This document shows, piece after piece, positions 16,016 to 22,381 of a stretch of DNA of 22,381 bases (its first letter is position 1; every line of letters starts with the position of its first letter). This DNA is from Fidelibacterota bacterium 46_43 (GTDB taxonomy: Bacteria; Fidelibacterota; Fidelibacteria; Fidelibacterales; Fidelibacteraceae): NCBI GenBank assembly GCA_001509335.1, contig LGGY01000134.1, forward strand, positions 1-22,381, given 5' to 3'. A program made the translations under genes and the position numbers. The notes under the pieces are model-generated. The model was not told the DNA's origin and searched no databases. It worked only from the letters and a program-made list of their open reading frames with translations.

Positions 16016-16726
16016 TTATCCTTTAACTATTTTGATAGCATTACGAGTGAAATCGATTAGTTGTTTCTTTTTTTCTTCACTAAGCTGTGCCAGCATCTCC
16101 TGGTATTTTCCGCTTTGTTCCATTAATAAAGTTGAGAGCCTTAAATTTACATCCTCAACTAAAGAGAGAGCTGCACCAAATCCAGCCAAAGCGATCAACC
16201 CAACTTCCCCTGGAAGGCCAATTCGGCTCAGGCGGTCTAGAAGACCTTTGTCTTTTACGGCCTTCTTGATCGGAGTGAGTGCAAGGATGATTGTGGTAAC
16301 CATCTCGGTCAGGAAGATCAAAGGGGAATGTTGCTCGGGAATTCTGATTAATAAATCATTCAGCAAGGTTTCATAACCCCCCGCTTTTCCGTCATGCAAT
16401 TCTTTCAAGATACGCTGCTTTACTATTTCCCATTCCTCGTTGTCCGTGGTGCTCTTTGATAATCGCTCAAAAATCCGTGTGGCTTCTTTGGTTGGTCGGA
16501 AAAATACTTTAGAGCGGCCAGGACCCCGGTTACCGGGTGGGAGGTGGTATTCTGCCTCGACCAAACCTCGCTTTTCTAGCAATCTCAGCATCTCGTAAGC
16601 TGTGATTTTACCAATGTCAAGTTGCTTCGCTAGTCCGACATAATGAATTGGCTCTTCAGACTCCTGATAGATATCAAGGAATTTGTCGAGAAATTGTTTT
16701 TGGCGCCGAGTCATTTTTCTTGTCAT
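16016..16726 (-). CDS. Winged-helix transcriptional regulator
   Basis: The protein has 236 aa. Residues ~1-75 form a winged-helix domain: RQKQFLDKFLDIY, then the HTH IHYVGLAKQLDIGKITAYEMLRLLEKRGLVEAEY, then a basic wing PGNRGPGRSKVFFRPT. The rest is helical, with hydrophobic segments (LTEMVTTIILALTPI, GEVGLIALAGFGAALSLVEDVN) that may bind a lipophilic ligand or mediate dimerisation. The longer frame to 16894 reads through the IS end, so the ATG at 16726 is chosen; it lies about 19 nt after the predicted transcription start. It is transcribed in the same direction as the lipid-like operon and is its likely regulator. I do not recognise a named family. Confidence 0.8.
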   Translation of the reverse strand: MTRKMTRRQKQFLDKFLDIYQESEEPIHYVGLAKQLDIGKITAYEMLRLLEKRGLVEAEYHLPPGNRGPGRSKVFFRPTKEATRIFERLSKSTTDNEEWEIVKQRILKELHDGKAGGYETLLNDLLIRIPEQHSPLIFLTEMVTTIILALTPIKKAVKDKGLLDRLSRIGLPGEVGLIALAGFGAALSLVEDVNLRLSTLLMEQSGKYQEMLAQLSEEKKKQLIDFTRNAIKIVKG

Positions 16727-16751
16727 GATATTTTCCGAATAAAACAAATTT

Positions 16752-16779
16752 ATTATAATCCCAAATATCAGACTGTCAA
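16752..16779 (-). promoter_or_regulatory. Consensus sigma70-type promoter of the regulator
   Basis: On the minus strand a perfect TTGACA (16779-16774) and a perfect TATAAT (16757-16752) are separated by 16 nt. It is the strongest promoter-like sequence I noticed in the window. The IS end begins only 17 nt upstream of the -35 box. Confidence 0.75.
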
Positions 16780-16795
16780 GGTCTTCTGATTGGTT

Positions 16796-17057
16796 TGTCA
16801 GGGCAAAGTAGTAATGTCCTATTTGAGCAAAGTTAAAATGTCCTATTGGAGGTGAATAGGATATGACAACAAAAAGGACATTGAATATGAGCAAGGAAGA
16901 AATTAGGCGATGTGAAATTTTAAGGATGGCTGAAGAGAAACAAATAACTCAAAAAGAGGGAGCGAAACATATTGGTATCAGCCCTCGTCTATTCAAGAAT
17001 GCAAAATTATTTCGAAATTTTTCTGATAAAATAAACATGGCAGAACCTTCAACATAA
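16796..17057 (+). mobile_element. ISNCY-like element, left-end remnant with truncated transposase
   Basis: The segment begins TGTCAGGG and has two 24-nt direct repeats (16803-16826 and 16827-16850, 20 of 24 identical) of the form GCAAAG....AATGTCCTATT. This is the arrangement I associate with ends of ISNCY/IS1202-type elements. GGAGG about 10 nt upstream leads into a 64-codon frame at 16863: MSKEEIRRCEILRMAEEKQITQKEGAKHIGIS in two halves, an N-terminal helix-turn-helix as in those transposases. The homology ends after about residue 50, and the catalytic domain is absent. Only the left end remains. Confidence 0.65.
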
Positions 17058-17112
17058 CCAGGGGATCTTTACATTCATCCCCACGGGCAAAAGATCAAAA
17101 AGGACTGACAAC

Positions 17113-18729
17113 ATGAATCAACTGTATTACGGGGACAATCTTGACATTCTCAAACGGTATATCAAAGACGAATCGGTGGATTTAATTTATCTTGATCCAC
17201 CGTTTAATTCTAATGCGACTTACAACGTGCTATTCTCCCAGCAAAACGGGAGCCAATCAAGTGCACAAATTCAGGCATTTGAAGATACCTGGCAATGGGA
17301 TGAAAATGCTGCATTAAATTTTGAATTATCAGTTGAAAGAGGAGGTGCTGTTGCAGATACTTTGAGAGCCTTCAGAATGCTTTTAGGAAACAGTAATATG
17401 ATGGCCTACCTGGCTATGATGGCGCCACGGTTACTTGAATTACATCGAGTATTACAGGACACGGGTAGTTTATATTTACACTGCGATCCAACGGCTTCGC
17501 ACTACTTAAGAATCTTATTAGATACAATTTTTGGGGGAGAGAACTTTAAAAATGAGATAATTTGGAAGAGAACAAGCGCTCACTCGGCAGCCAATAAATA
17601 TGGTGCAATCCACGACACGATTCTCTTCTACACAAAATCAAATAACTTTACTTGGAATGTTCAATATCAACCTTATGATCAAGAATACATAGATCGTTTC
17701 TTCGACACAACAGATGAAGATGGCAGAAAATATAAAAGAAGCGACTTAACAGGTGCAGGGACAACTAATGGCCCCAGTGGTGAACCCTGGAGAGGTAGAG
17801 ATGTGAGAGCCAGGGGAAGGCATTGGATGTATGTTCCTAGTATGTTGGATGAACTAGATGAACAGGGAAGAATCCATTGGCCAAAAAAAGAGGGAGGGAT
17901 GCCAAGATTAAAGCAATATCCAGAAGATTTGCCAGGATTGCCTATTCAAGATATTTGGACAGATATTAGGCCAATACATAATCTTTCAGAAGAGAGACTT
18001 GGATATCCTACTCAAAAACCAGAGGAACTATTAGATCGCATTATAAAAGCGAGCTCAAATGAGGGAGAAATAATTCTTGATCCATTTTGCGGTTGCGGAA
18101 CAGCTATAGCATCAGCTCAAAAAAACAATCGTAATTGGATTGGTATTGATATTACGCATTTAGCTATTGGATTAATTAAAATCCGAATGGCAGATCAATT
18201 TGGTGAAGAGCTAATTTATGAAGTATATGGTGAACCCACCACTATAGAGGGTGCTCAAGAATTAGCTGATATGGATAAATTCCAATTCGAGTGGTGGGCA
18301 TTGGGATTAGTAGGTGCAAGACCGGCAGATCCCAAAAAGGGAGCGGACCGTGGTATTGATGGACGTCTATTTTTTCATGATGATGATTCTGGAAAAACAA
18401 AACAGGTGATTATCTCTGTTAAGGGCGGTCATACTGGCGTAAGTCACATCCGTGATCTTGTGGGTGTTTTGGATCGAGAAAACGCTCAGATTGGGGTTTT
18501 GCTAACACTACAGGAACCAACCCAGCCCATGCGCTCAGAAGCCGCCAGTGCGGGTTTCTATGATTCGCCCTGGGGAAAACACCCTCGCGTGCAGATTTTG
18601 ACGATCGAGGAATTATTGGATGGCAAACAGATCGATATGCCGCCAATCCGGCAGGTGAACCAGACATACCGACGTGCACCCAAGCACAAGGGGGATGAGG
18701 GCAAGCAGCTTGGGTTGTTGGATGATTGA
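17113..18729 (+). CDS. DNA methyltransferase fused to Mrr-like nuclease domain
   Basis: The protein has 538 aa. The N-terminal ~370 residues form a beta-class adenine-N6/cytosine-N4 methyltransferase: catalytic motif IV LDPPF (D28-F31) comes first, then a target-recognition region, then GYPTQKPEELLDRII and the SAM-binding motif DPFCGCGTA at about 323-331. Residues ~384-510 resemble an Mrr-type PD-(D/E)xK domain (FEWWALGLVGARP, GADRGIDG, QVIISVKGG). The likely active site is the D of GIDG with S-V-K-G, replacing the usual E-x-K. This is either a one-chain restriction-modification enzyme or a methyltransferase with a DNA-binding relic. AAGGA 8 nt upstream supports the ATG. The last ~80 codons are clearly GC-richer than the rest. 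Confidence 0.88.
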   Translation: MNQLYYGDNLDILKRYIKDESVDLIYLDPPFNSNATYNVLFSQQNGSQSSAQIQAFEDTWQWDENAALNFELSVERGGAVADTLRAFRMLLGNSNMMAYLAMMAPRLLELHRVLQDTGSLYLHCDPTASHYLRILLDTIFGGENFKNEIIWKRTSAHSAANKYGAIHDTILFYTKSNNFTWNVQYQPYDQEYIDRFFDTTDEDGRKYKRSDLTGAGTTNGPSGEPWRGRDVRARGRHWMYVPSMLDELDEQGRIHWPKKEGGMPRLKQYPEDLPGLPIQDIWTDIRPIHNLSEERLGYPTQKPEELLDRIIKASSNEGEIILDPFCGCGTAIASAQKNNRNWIGIDITHLAIGLIKIRMADQFGEELIYEVYGEPTTIEGAQELADMDKFQFEWWALGLVGARPADPKKGADRGIDGRLFFHDDDSGKTKQVIISVKGGHTGVSHIRDLVGVLDRENAQIGVLLTLQEPTQPMRSEAASAGFYDSPWGKHPRVQILTIEELLDGKQIDMPPIRQVNQTYRRAPKHKGDEGKQLGLLDD

Positions 18730-18743
18730 GAGGAGTGTTTAGG

Positions 18744-19436
18744 ATGGATCCGCAAATCGTCAGTGCGATAATTACCTCAGTGACAACCTTTGTTGTTTCT
18801 GGAATTGGTTTTTTAGTTATTCGTTTATTACTGAACAATCAACAAGCTAGAATATCTAAAGAACTCGAGAGGATTAAACCAGCTTTAAGTCCTAAATTCG
18901 AGAATGATAATAGTTTTATAATTTTGGTCGATAAAATCAAAGAAGAGTTCCTGAATTTTTATTATTACCATCCTAGAGATCTCTTGAAGAGATTTACCTT
19001 TCTTGAGCATACATTCAGAGACCAAGATCCTGAAAGTGTAAGTGTCTATTTTGATGATGATTTTGAATATAAGATTTACGAGGAACTGTCAAGTTCTGGT
19101 TGTTCAGAATTCTATTCAGTTTATTCTGGCATAGCCAGTTTACATGATGCAAATATATTTTTTAGAAGCACGATTAAGAAGAATAACGACTTCCTTTCTA
19201 CCCATAAATTGATAGATAAGGAACTAAAAGAAATGGGAACGATTTTTATTCAATCCTTCGTAAATTTTTATTTTTCACCAGAATTTCAAAACTTACTTAA
19301 GCGTCTCCAAATCATTAGACATGACAACGAAGCCAGCTATAAGATATTTGATGAATTCTGGAAGGAACAGGTAGAAATAATTCAAAATGGATATTCGAAA
19401 ATTGAAGAGCGTTTTTCTCATCTGTATTGTGAATAA
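18744..19436 (+). CDS. Membrane-anchored unknown protein
   Basis: This 230-aa product has one N-terminal hydrophobic segment (about residues 5-27, IVSAIITSVTTFVVSGIGFL) followed by NNQQARISKELERIKPAL, probably coiled coil. A long acidic, aromatic-rich helical domain (KIKEEFLNFYYYHPRDLLKRF) has no motif I can name. AGGAG at 18731-18735 lies 8 nt before the ATG at 18744. A TTG at 18726 would overlap the methyltransferase stop, but it is the weaker start. The gap to the methyltransferase is 14 nt, so the two are probably one operon. The strong AT richness suggests recent acquisition. It could be an accessory or effector of the restriction-like enzyme. Confidence 0.7.
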   Translation: MDPQIVSAIITSVTTFVVSGIGFLVIRLLLNNQQARISKELERIKPALSPKFENDNSFIILVDKIKEEFLNFYYYHPRDLLKRFTFLEHTFRDQDPESVSVYFDDDFEYKIYEELSSSGCSEFYSVYSGIASLHDANIFFRSTIKKNNDFLSTHKLIDKELKEMGTIFIQSFVNFYFSPEFQNLLKRLQIIRHDNEASYKIFDEFWKEQVEIIQNGYSKIEERFSHLYCE

Positions 19437-19442
19437 TTGCTC

Positions 19443-19650
19443 TCATAACCCCCATTTCTCCACCGGTGAAGCGTGCCGGTGGGCTTCATCCAGGTCATTC
19501 TGGCTGATTGCCAGATAGCGTTTGACCATATCCAGGGTGGTGTGACCGAGCATCTCCTGCAGGGTGTAAATATTGGGGTAATTCCGCAGGTAATTGACAG
19601 CAAAGGTATGTCTAAAATAATGTGTTGAATAACGGGGTACATCGTAACGA
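19443..19650 (-). pseudogene. Tyrosine recombinase (integrase) C-terminal remnant
   Basis: The minus strand reads CNRYDVPRYSTHYFRHTFAV, then NYLRNYPNIYTLQEMLGHTT, LDMVKRYLAI and SPVEKWGL before a stop at 19443. This holds the last catalytic residues of a tyrosine recombinase: HxxR in THYFR, LGHTT and the nucleophile tyrosine in VKRYL. Everything N-terminal is missing (full enzymes have about 300 aa), and a stop lies at the left edge of the frame. It lies about 70 bp from the 3' end of tRNA-Pro, a usual site for integrases. Confidence 0.85.
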
Positions 19651-19689
19651 TTACAAATAAATTATCTAGATTGTATTTATTTTCATTAA

Positions 19690-19718
19690 TAAAAAAACAC
19701 TCCCAAATAGGAGTGTTT
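19690..19718 (-). terminator. Intrinsic terminator of tRNA-Pro
   Basis: The arms AAACACTCC and GGAGTGTTT form a perfect 9-bp stem with a 6-nt loop. On the minus strand a run of seven T follows. It sits directly downstream of the tRNA 3' end. Confidence 0.9.
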
Positions 19719-19721
19719 CAG

Positions 19722-19795
19722 TCGGGGCGATCGGATTTGAACCGATGACCTCACGGACCCGAACCGTGCGCACTACCGGGCTGTGCCACGCCCCG
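19722..19795 (-). tRNA. tRNA-Pro(CGG)
   Basis: The 74-nt cloverleaf folds cleanly on the minus strand. The acceptor stem CGGGGCG pairs with CGCCCCG, with discriminator A. The D stem is GCAC/GTGC, and the anticodon stem CACGG/CCGTG carries loop TTCGGGT (anticodon CGG). The T stem is ATCGG/CCGAT with loop TTCAAAT. No CCA is encoded. It reads the proline codon CCG. A terminator lies 4 nt beyond the 3' end, and a recombinase fossil follows. The 3' half may be an attachment site, although I found no second copy in the window. Confidence 0.96.
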
Positions 19796-19882
19796 TACAG
19801 GACAGATTATACCACCAGGCAACGTTTTTACAAGACAACCATTGGGTTATAATTGTTTCAAATTACCAACAGGATAATAATC

Positions 19883-21244
19883 ATGACACCCATTGAAGTC
19901 CTTTTACTTGCCATCGGACTGCTCAGCCTGCTCGGTTTCCTGGGCTTTGCGCTGGTATCCCTGCGCGAAAAGCACCACAGGGCAAGCCGTCTATCCTTTT
20001 TATTTGCCCTGCTGAGCAGCTTATTATTTGCTGTTCTACTGGTCTCCCCAGGACTTGTTCAAAGCATCGCGCTGGCAATCATCGGTGTGGGTTCCGTGGC
20101 AGCAATCATCCTTTTCTTCTTGCCTTCTGGCAAAAAGGTCACTCCTTCCCCGCCCCCGGTGAAAAGGGTGGATGAACGCACAATCATGTTTGCCCGTGCC
20201 CGTCTGGAGCCAGGCACACCCAATTTTGAAGCGTATTACCGTGACCACCCCGAACACAAAAGTTTGGATGAGTCTTTCCGTCAAAACCCGGGCTTGCTCG
20301 AACCCGGTGCCTTGTTCTTCAACCAGAAACTGGCTGCCTCCCCACAGGGAGATTTCTTCCTAACAGAATCTCTGCGGGACGCCGTCGATGGTCCGGTTTC
20401 TGAAACAAAAAAGGTCGTAGAACCTCCCGATCAAATGACGGATTTCATCAAAAAACTGGCAATTTACCATGGGGCGAGGGATGTCGGCGTCTGCCGACTG
20501 CAGTCCTACCACATCTACTCCCATATCGGCCGCGGCTCGGGGGAATATGGGGAAGAAATCACACTGGATCACCAATTTGCCGTCGCTTTTACCGTAGAGA
20601 TGTCCCACAAAATGGTCAACACCGGGCCGCGCATGCCCGCCGTGATGGAATCTGCCCGTCAGTATGCTGAAGCGGGTAAAATCGCCGTCGCCCTGGCTGC
20701 CGCCATCCGCGCGATGGGCTACCCGGCTCGTGCGCACATCGACGGGAATTACCGGGTGATCGCACCCCTTGTCGCCAAAGATGTCGGATTGGGTGAGATC
20801 GGCCGCATGGGCTTGTTGATGACGCCCAGCCTGGGACCACGCGTTCGGTTAGCAGTGGTCACCACAAACCTCCCACTGGTAGAAGACCAGGCAGCCTGGT
20901 ATCCGGAAATGATCGACTTCTGCAGCAGCTGCAAAAAATGCGCACAGGCATGCCCCTCACAGGCGATTCCCTTTGGTGATCGCCAGGAATATGCCGACGG
21001 AACATTTCGATGGAAAATCGATCCTGACCGCTGCTACACCTACTGGACCAGGGTCGGCACAGACTGCGGACGCTGCATGGCGGTCTGTCCCTATGCCCAT
21101 GCGGACAATTTGATGCATAACCTGATCCGCCTTGGCGTGGCGCATTCGCACAATTTCCGGCGCGCCGCATACTGGATGGATGATCTCTTTTATGGAAAAA
21201 AGCCGCTGCCCCATTCACCCCCGGATTGGATACAGCCATTGTAA
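19883..21244 (+). CDS. Reductive-dehalogenase-like Fe-S membrane protein
   Basis: The protein has 453 aa. Residues ~5-27, 37-57 and 58-80 are hydrophobic, giving about three membrane segments instead of the Tat signal of classical RdhA. The body begins ERTIMFARARLEPGTPNFEAYY, as in RdhA-domain proteins. It carries two [4Fe-4S] cysteine sets, C347, C350, C353, C357 (CSSCKKCAQACP) and C384, C395, C398, C402 (CGRCMAVCPY). It resembles the cobalamin-dependent RdhA and QueG superfamily; SYHIYSHIGRG is a candidate active-site region. Classical RdhA partner genes (rdhB) are not visible. AGGAT 7-8 nt upstream supports the ATG at 19883 over the in-frame start at 19853. The substrate is unknown; it need not be an organohalide. 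Confidence 0.8.
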   Translation: MTPIEVLLLAIGLLSLLGFLGFALVSLREKHHRASRLSFLFALLSSLLFAVLLVSPGLVQSIALAIIGVGSVAAIILFFLPSGKKVTPSPPPVKRVDERTIMFARARLEPGTPNFEAYYRDHPEHKSLDESFRQNPGLLEPGALFFNQKLAASPQGDFFLTESLRDAVDGPVSETKKVVEPPDQMTDFIKKLAIYHGARDVGVCRLQSYHIYSHIGRGSGEYGEEITLDHQFAVAFTVEMSHKMVNTGPRMPAVMESARQYAEAGKIAVALAAAIRAMGYPARAHIDGNYRVIAPLVAKDVGLGEIGRMGLLMTPSLGPRVRLAVVTTNLPLVEDQAAWYPEMIDFCSSCKKCAQACPSQAIPFGDRQEYADGTFRWKIDPDRCYTYWTRVGTDCGRCMAVCPYAHADNLMHNLIRLGVAHSHNFRRAAYWMDDLFYGKKPLPHSPPDWIQPL

Positions 21245-21315
21245 AAATAGGGAAACAGAGATTGGTATGCAATTAACTCCGCCACATTATATGATCGACA
21301 AACAGAGAATTAATT

Positions 21316-21333
21316 CCCCCTGCTTGCGGGGGG
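21316..21333. repeat. Palindrome CCCCCTGC-TT-GCGGGGGG
   Basis: The stem has 8 bp (one G-T wobble) and a 2-nt loop. There is no T run after it, so it is not a typical terminator. It lies about 70 bp after the stop of the reductive-dehalogenase-like gene. Confidence 0.6.
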
Positions 21334-21436
21334 TGAAAACTTCGATCAATAAAGCCGTTTATCTTTATCAACACGTTATTAACTTCGTAGGCTACGTATT
21401 AAACGTAACAAAAAGGTGATAAATAAATCCTTGTTG

Positions 21437-21477
21437 ACCAACCCACCATTTTTTGCGTAATGATGCGGTGGGTTGGT
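21437..21477. repeat. Long hairpin ACCAACCCACC / GGTGGGTTGGT
   Basis: An 11-bp perfect stem has a 19-nt loop. The left arm recurs alone at 21545-21558 as CCAACCCACCCTAC, so this is probably a repeat family rather than a regulatory stem. Confidence 0.65.
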
Positions 21478-21593
21478 TAAAGATACATTGTTTGGATTAT
21501 TACTCTAACAAATATCAACTTATTTTTATACACATGCTTCTTGGCCAACCCACCCTACAAGTACCCTGATGGTAAATCTATTCTCTTTTGGAA

Positions 21594-21611
21594 TGCGGAC
21601 TTCAGTCCGCA
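21594..21611. repeat. REP-like palindrome TGCGGACT-TC-AGTCCGCA
   Basis: A perfect 8-bp stem encloses a 2-nt loop. It shares the frame TGCGG....CCGCA with the palindrome at 21674-21691, exactly 80 bp away. Confidence 0.7.
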
Positions 21612-21673
21612 AAATTATGGCATTTCAAATTCATTTGGATTAGAAGAATGATCATTACAGATAAATGTATCTA

Positions 21674-21691
21674 TGCGGGTTGAAACCCGCA
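21674..21691. repeat. REP-like palindrome TGCGGGTT-GA-AACCCGCA
   Basis: A perfect 8-bp stem encloses a 2-nt loop, followed by CTCCGG. Its architecture is the same as the unit 80 bp upstream. Confidence 0.7.
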
Positions 21692-21748
21692 CTCCGGCAG
21701 CATACATGACCTATTTGGTTTGTTTCATTTCATGGTTTATTACAAAAT

Positions 21749-22381
21749 TCAGGATAATGAACCGGATTTCCTGACCCACGCGTCCAATTCCTCCCCGTTC
21801 AAAAAACCCTGGGCTGCACCCTTTTCCCCGATCTTATAAGATGCAAACACCATGGCTGCCTTCAGGGAGGTATAAGGATCGCCTGTTCGCAGATAGCGAT
21901 CCAGAAAGGATGAAAACAATGCATCCCCTGCGCCAATGCTGTTGACCACCTTCCTGGTCTTTACAGCCTCAAAACGCCCAATAAAGCCATCTTCTTTTAC
22001 CGCAAGCAAGGCACCCTTCTTACCCATACCAATCACCAGGATCTTCGTATGGAAACGATCCAAAACTTTCCCGGCAACTTCTTCCAATGGCTCTGGCAAT
22101 TTTTCATCGCTCATAAAAAGAATATCCGCAGCACGCATATAATCCTGGTTATAGTCATGATCCAGGCTAACAAGCGCATGTACGTCCGTGGCGATCGGTT
22201 TTCCAGCGTCCCGTGCCACAGCCAGCAGCGGACGGGCAAAATTGATATTGCAGATCACCGCCAAATCGCAAGCTTCAATCGCATTCTGTGCTTTTTGAAT
22301 TGGGAAAGCTTGATTCTGGATGTCCTTGAGGTCTGTGTGTATTTGCCTGCGCCCTTCCATTTCGTACAGGATCACCGATTG
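21749..22381 (-). CDS. PfkB-family sugar kinase, partial
   Basis: The reading frame enters from beyond the right edge, so only about 211 C-terminal residues are visible and no true start is present (an in-frame GTG at 22375 is not the start). The C-terminal PfkB signature is VVNSIGAGDALFSSFL, with the GAGD anion hole and catalytic D, here in an unusual NSIGAGD setting instead of DTTGAGD. Upstream, TKILVIGMGKKGALLA is the conserved strand before the ATP loop. The family phosphorylates ribose, fructose, nucleosides or related sugars; the substrate is not readable without the N-terminus. Confidence 0.88.
   Translation of the reverse strand, partial: QSVILYEMEGRRQIHTDLKDIQNQAFPIQKAQNAIEACDLAVICNINFARPLLAVARDAGKPIATDVHALVSLDHDYNQDYMRAADILFMSDEKLPEPLEEVAGKVLDRFHTKILVIGMGKKGALLAVKEDGFIGRFEAVKTRKVVNSIGAGDALFSSFLDRYLRTGDPYTSLKAAMVFASYKIGEKGAAQGFLNGEELDAWVRKSGSLS

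Larger units (their letters stand above)
21245..21748. other. Intergenic region rich in short perfect palindromes
   Basis: I see no gene in these 500 bp. They hold at least four hairpin-forming repeats, listed separately, plus a fifth half-unit (CCAACCCACCCTAC at 21545-21558). The flanking DNA is AT-rich. A possible frame at 21132-21419 is a shadow of the preceding gene. Confidence 0.7.

Noticed and set aside
19418..19642. Minus-strand ORF of 74 codons
   Set aside because: It is the wrong frame over the recombinase remnant; the frame ending at 19443 carries the integrase motifs.
21316..21333. Palindrome considered as terminator of the reductive-dehalogenase-like gene
   Set aside because: The stem is good, but TGAAAAC follows instead of a T run.
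21132..21419. 95-codon plus-strand ORF over the end of the reductive-dehalogenase-like gene
   Set aside because: Its first part is an alternative frame of that gene, and its tail runs through AT-rich intergenic palindromes without any known motif.

Overview
The window looks like a chromosomal segment of an anaerobic bacterium, most likely a member of the Chloroflexota (Anaerolineae-like). That placement is an inference from gene content: a fused NfnAB-type electron-bifurcating transhydrogenase, a GH4 glycosidase, a membrane-anchored reductive-dehalogenase-like iron-sulfur protein and a free-standing LigD phosphoesterase. No rRNA is present to confirm it. One tRNA gene, tRNA-Pro(CGG), lies on the minus strand at 19722-19795.

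Left part (1-7150), GC-richer housekeeping and metabolic genes: a DUF559 nuclease-like protein, a TPR protein with one membrane segment, NfnAB fused into one polypeptide and followed after 2 nt by a GH4 glycosidase, a small DUF1232-like membrane protein, a cold-shock protein with a near-consensus promoter and a shared terminator, and a convergent LigD-type 3'-phosphoesterase. Copies of a palindromic C/G-rich intergenic repeat lie at 479-513 (inverted) and 5664-5973 (three direct copies).

Middle part (7150-19720), visibly more AT-rich, patchy and scarred: a 5'-chimeric DUF4256 fragment, an unknown 137-aa ORF, a frameshifted fragment that shares a 32-bp segment with the DUF4256 chimera, a uracil-DNA-glycosylase-like gene, and two fused IS256-family transposase fossils. 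Then comes the most interesting block, a minus-strand run from 16726 down to 9945: a winged-helix regulator with a consensus promoter, then DegV, a polytopic membrane protein, a radical SAM protein, a cis-prenyltransferase (UppS), a SAM methyltransferase, a DPMS-like family 2 glycosyltransferase and a patatin-like lipase. Every product of known family handles lipids or polyprenyl carriers or modifies small molecules, and several genes overlap or are 1-10 nt apart. I suggest an uncharacterised lipid or glycolipid pathway. Upstream is the left end of an ISNCY-like element, then a beta-class DNA methyltransferase fused to an Mrr-like nuclease domain, with a membrane-anchored unknown protein behind it. 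A tyrosine-recombinase C-terminal fossil next to the 3' end of tRNA-Pro suggests that this block arrived, at least partly, by integration at the tRNA.

Right part (19850-22381), GC-richer again: a three-TM, two-cluster reductive-dehalogenase-like protein, about 500 bp of intergenic DNA rich in perfect short palindromes, and the C-terminal part of a PfkB-family sugar kinase that runs off the window.
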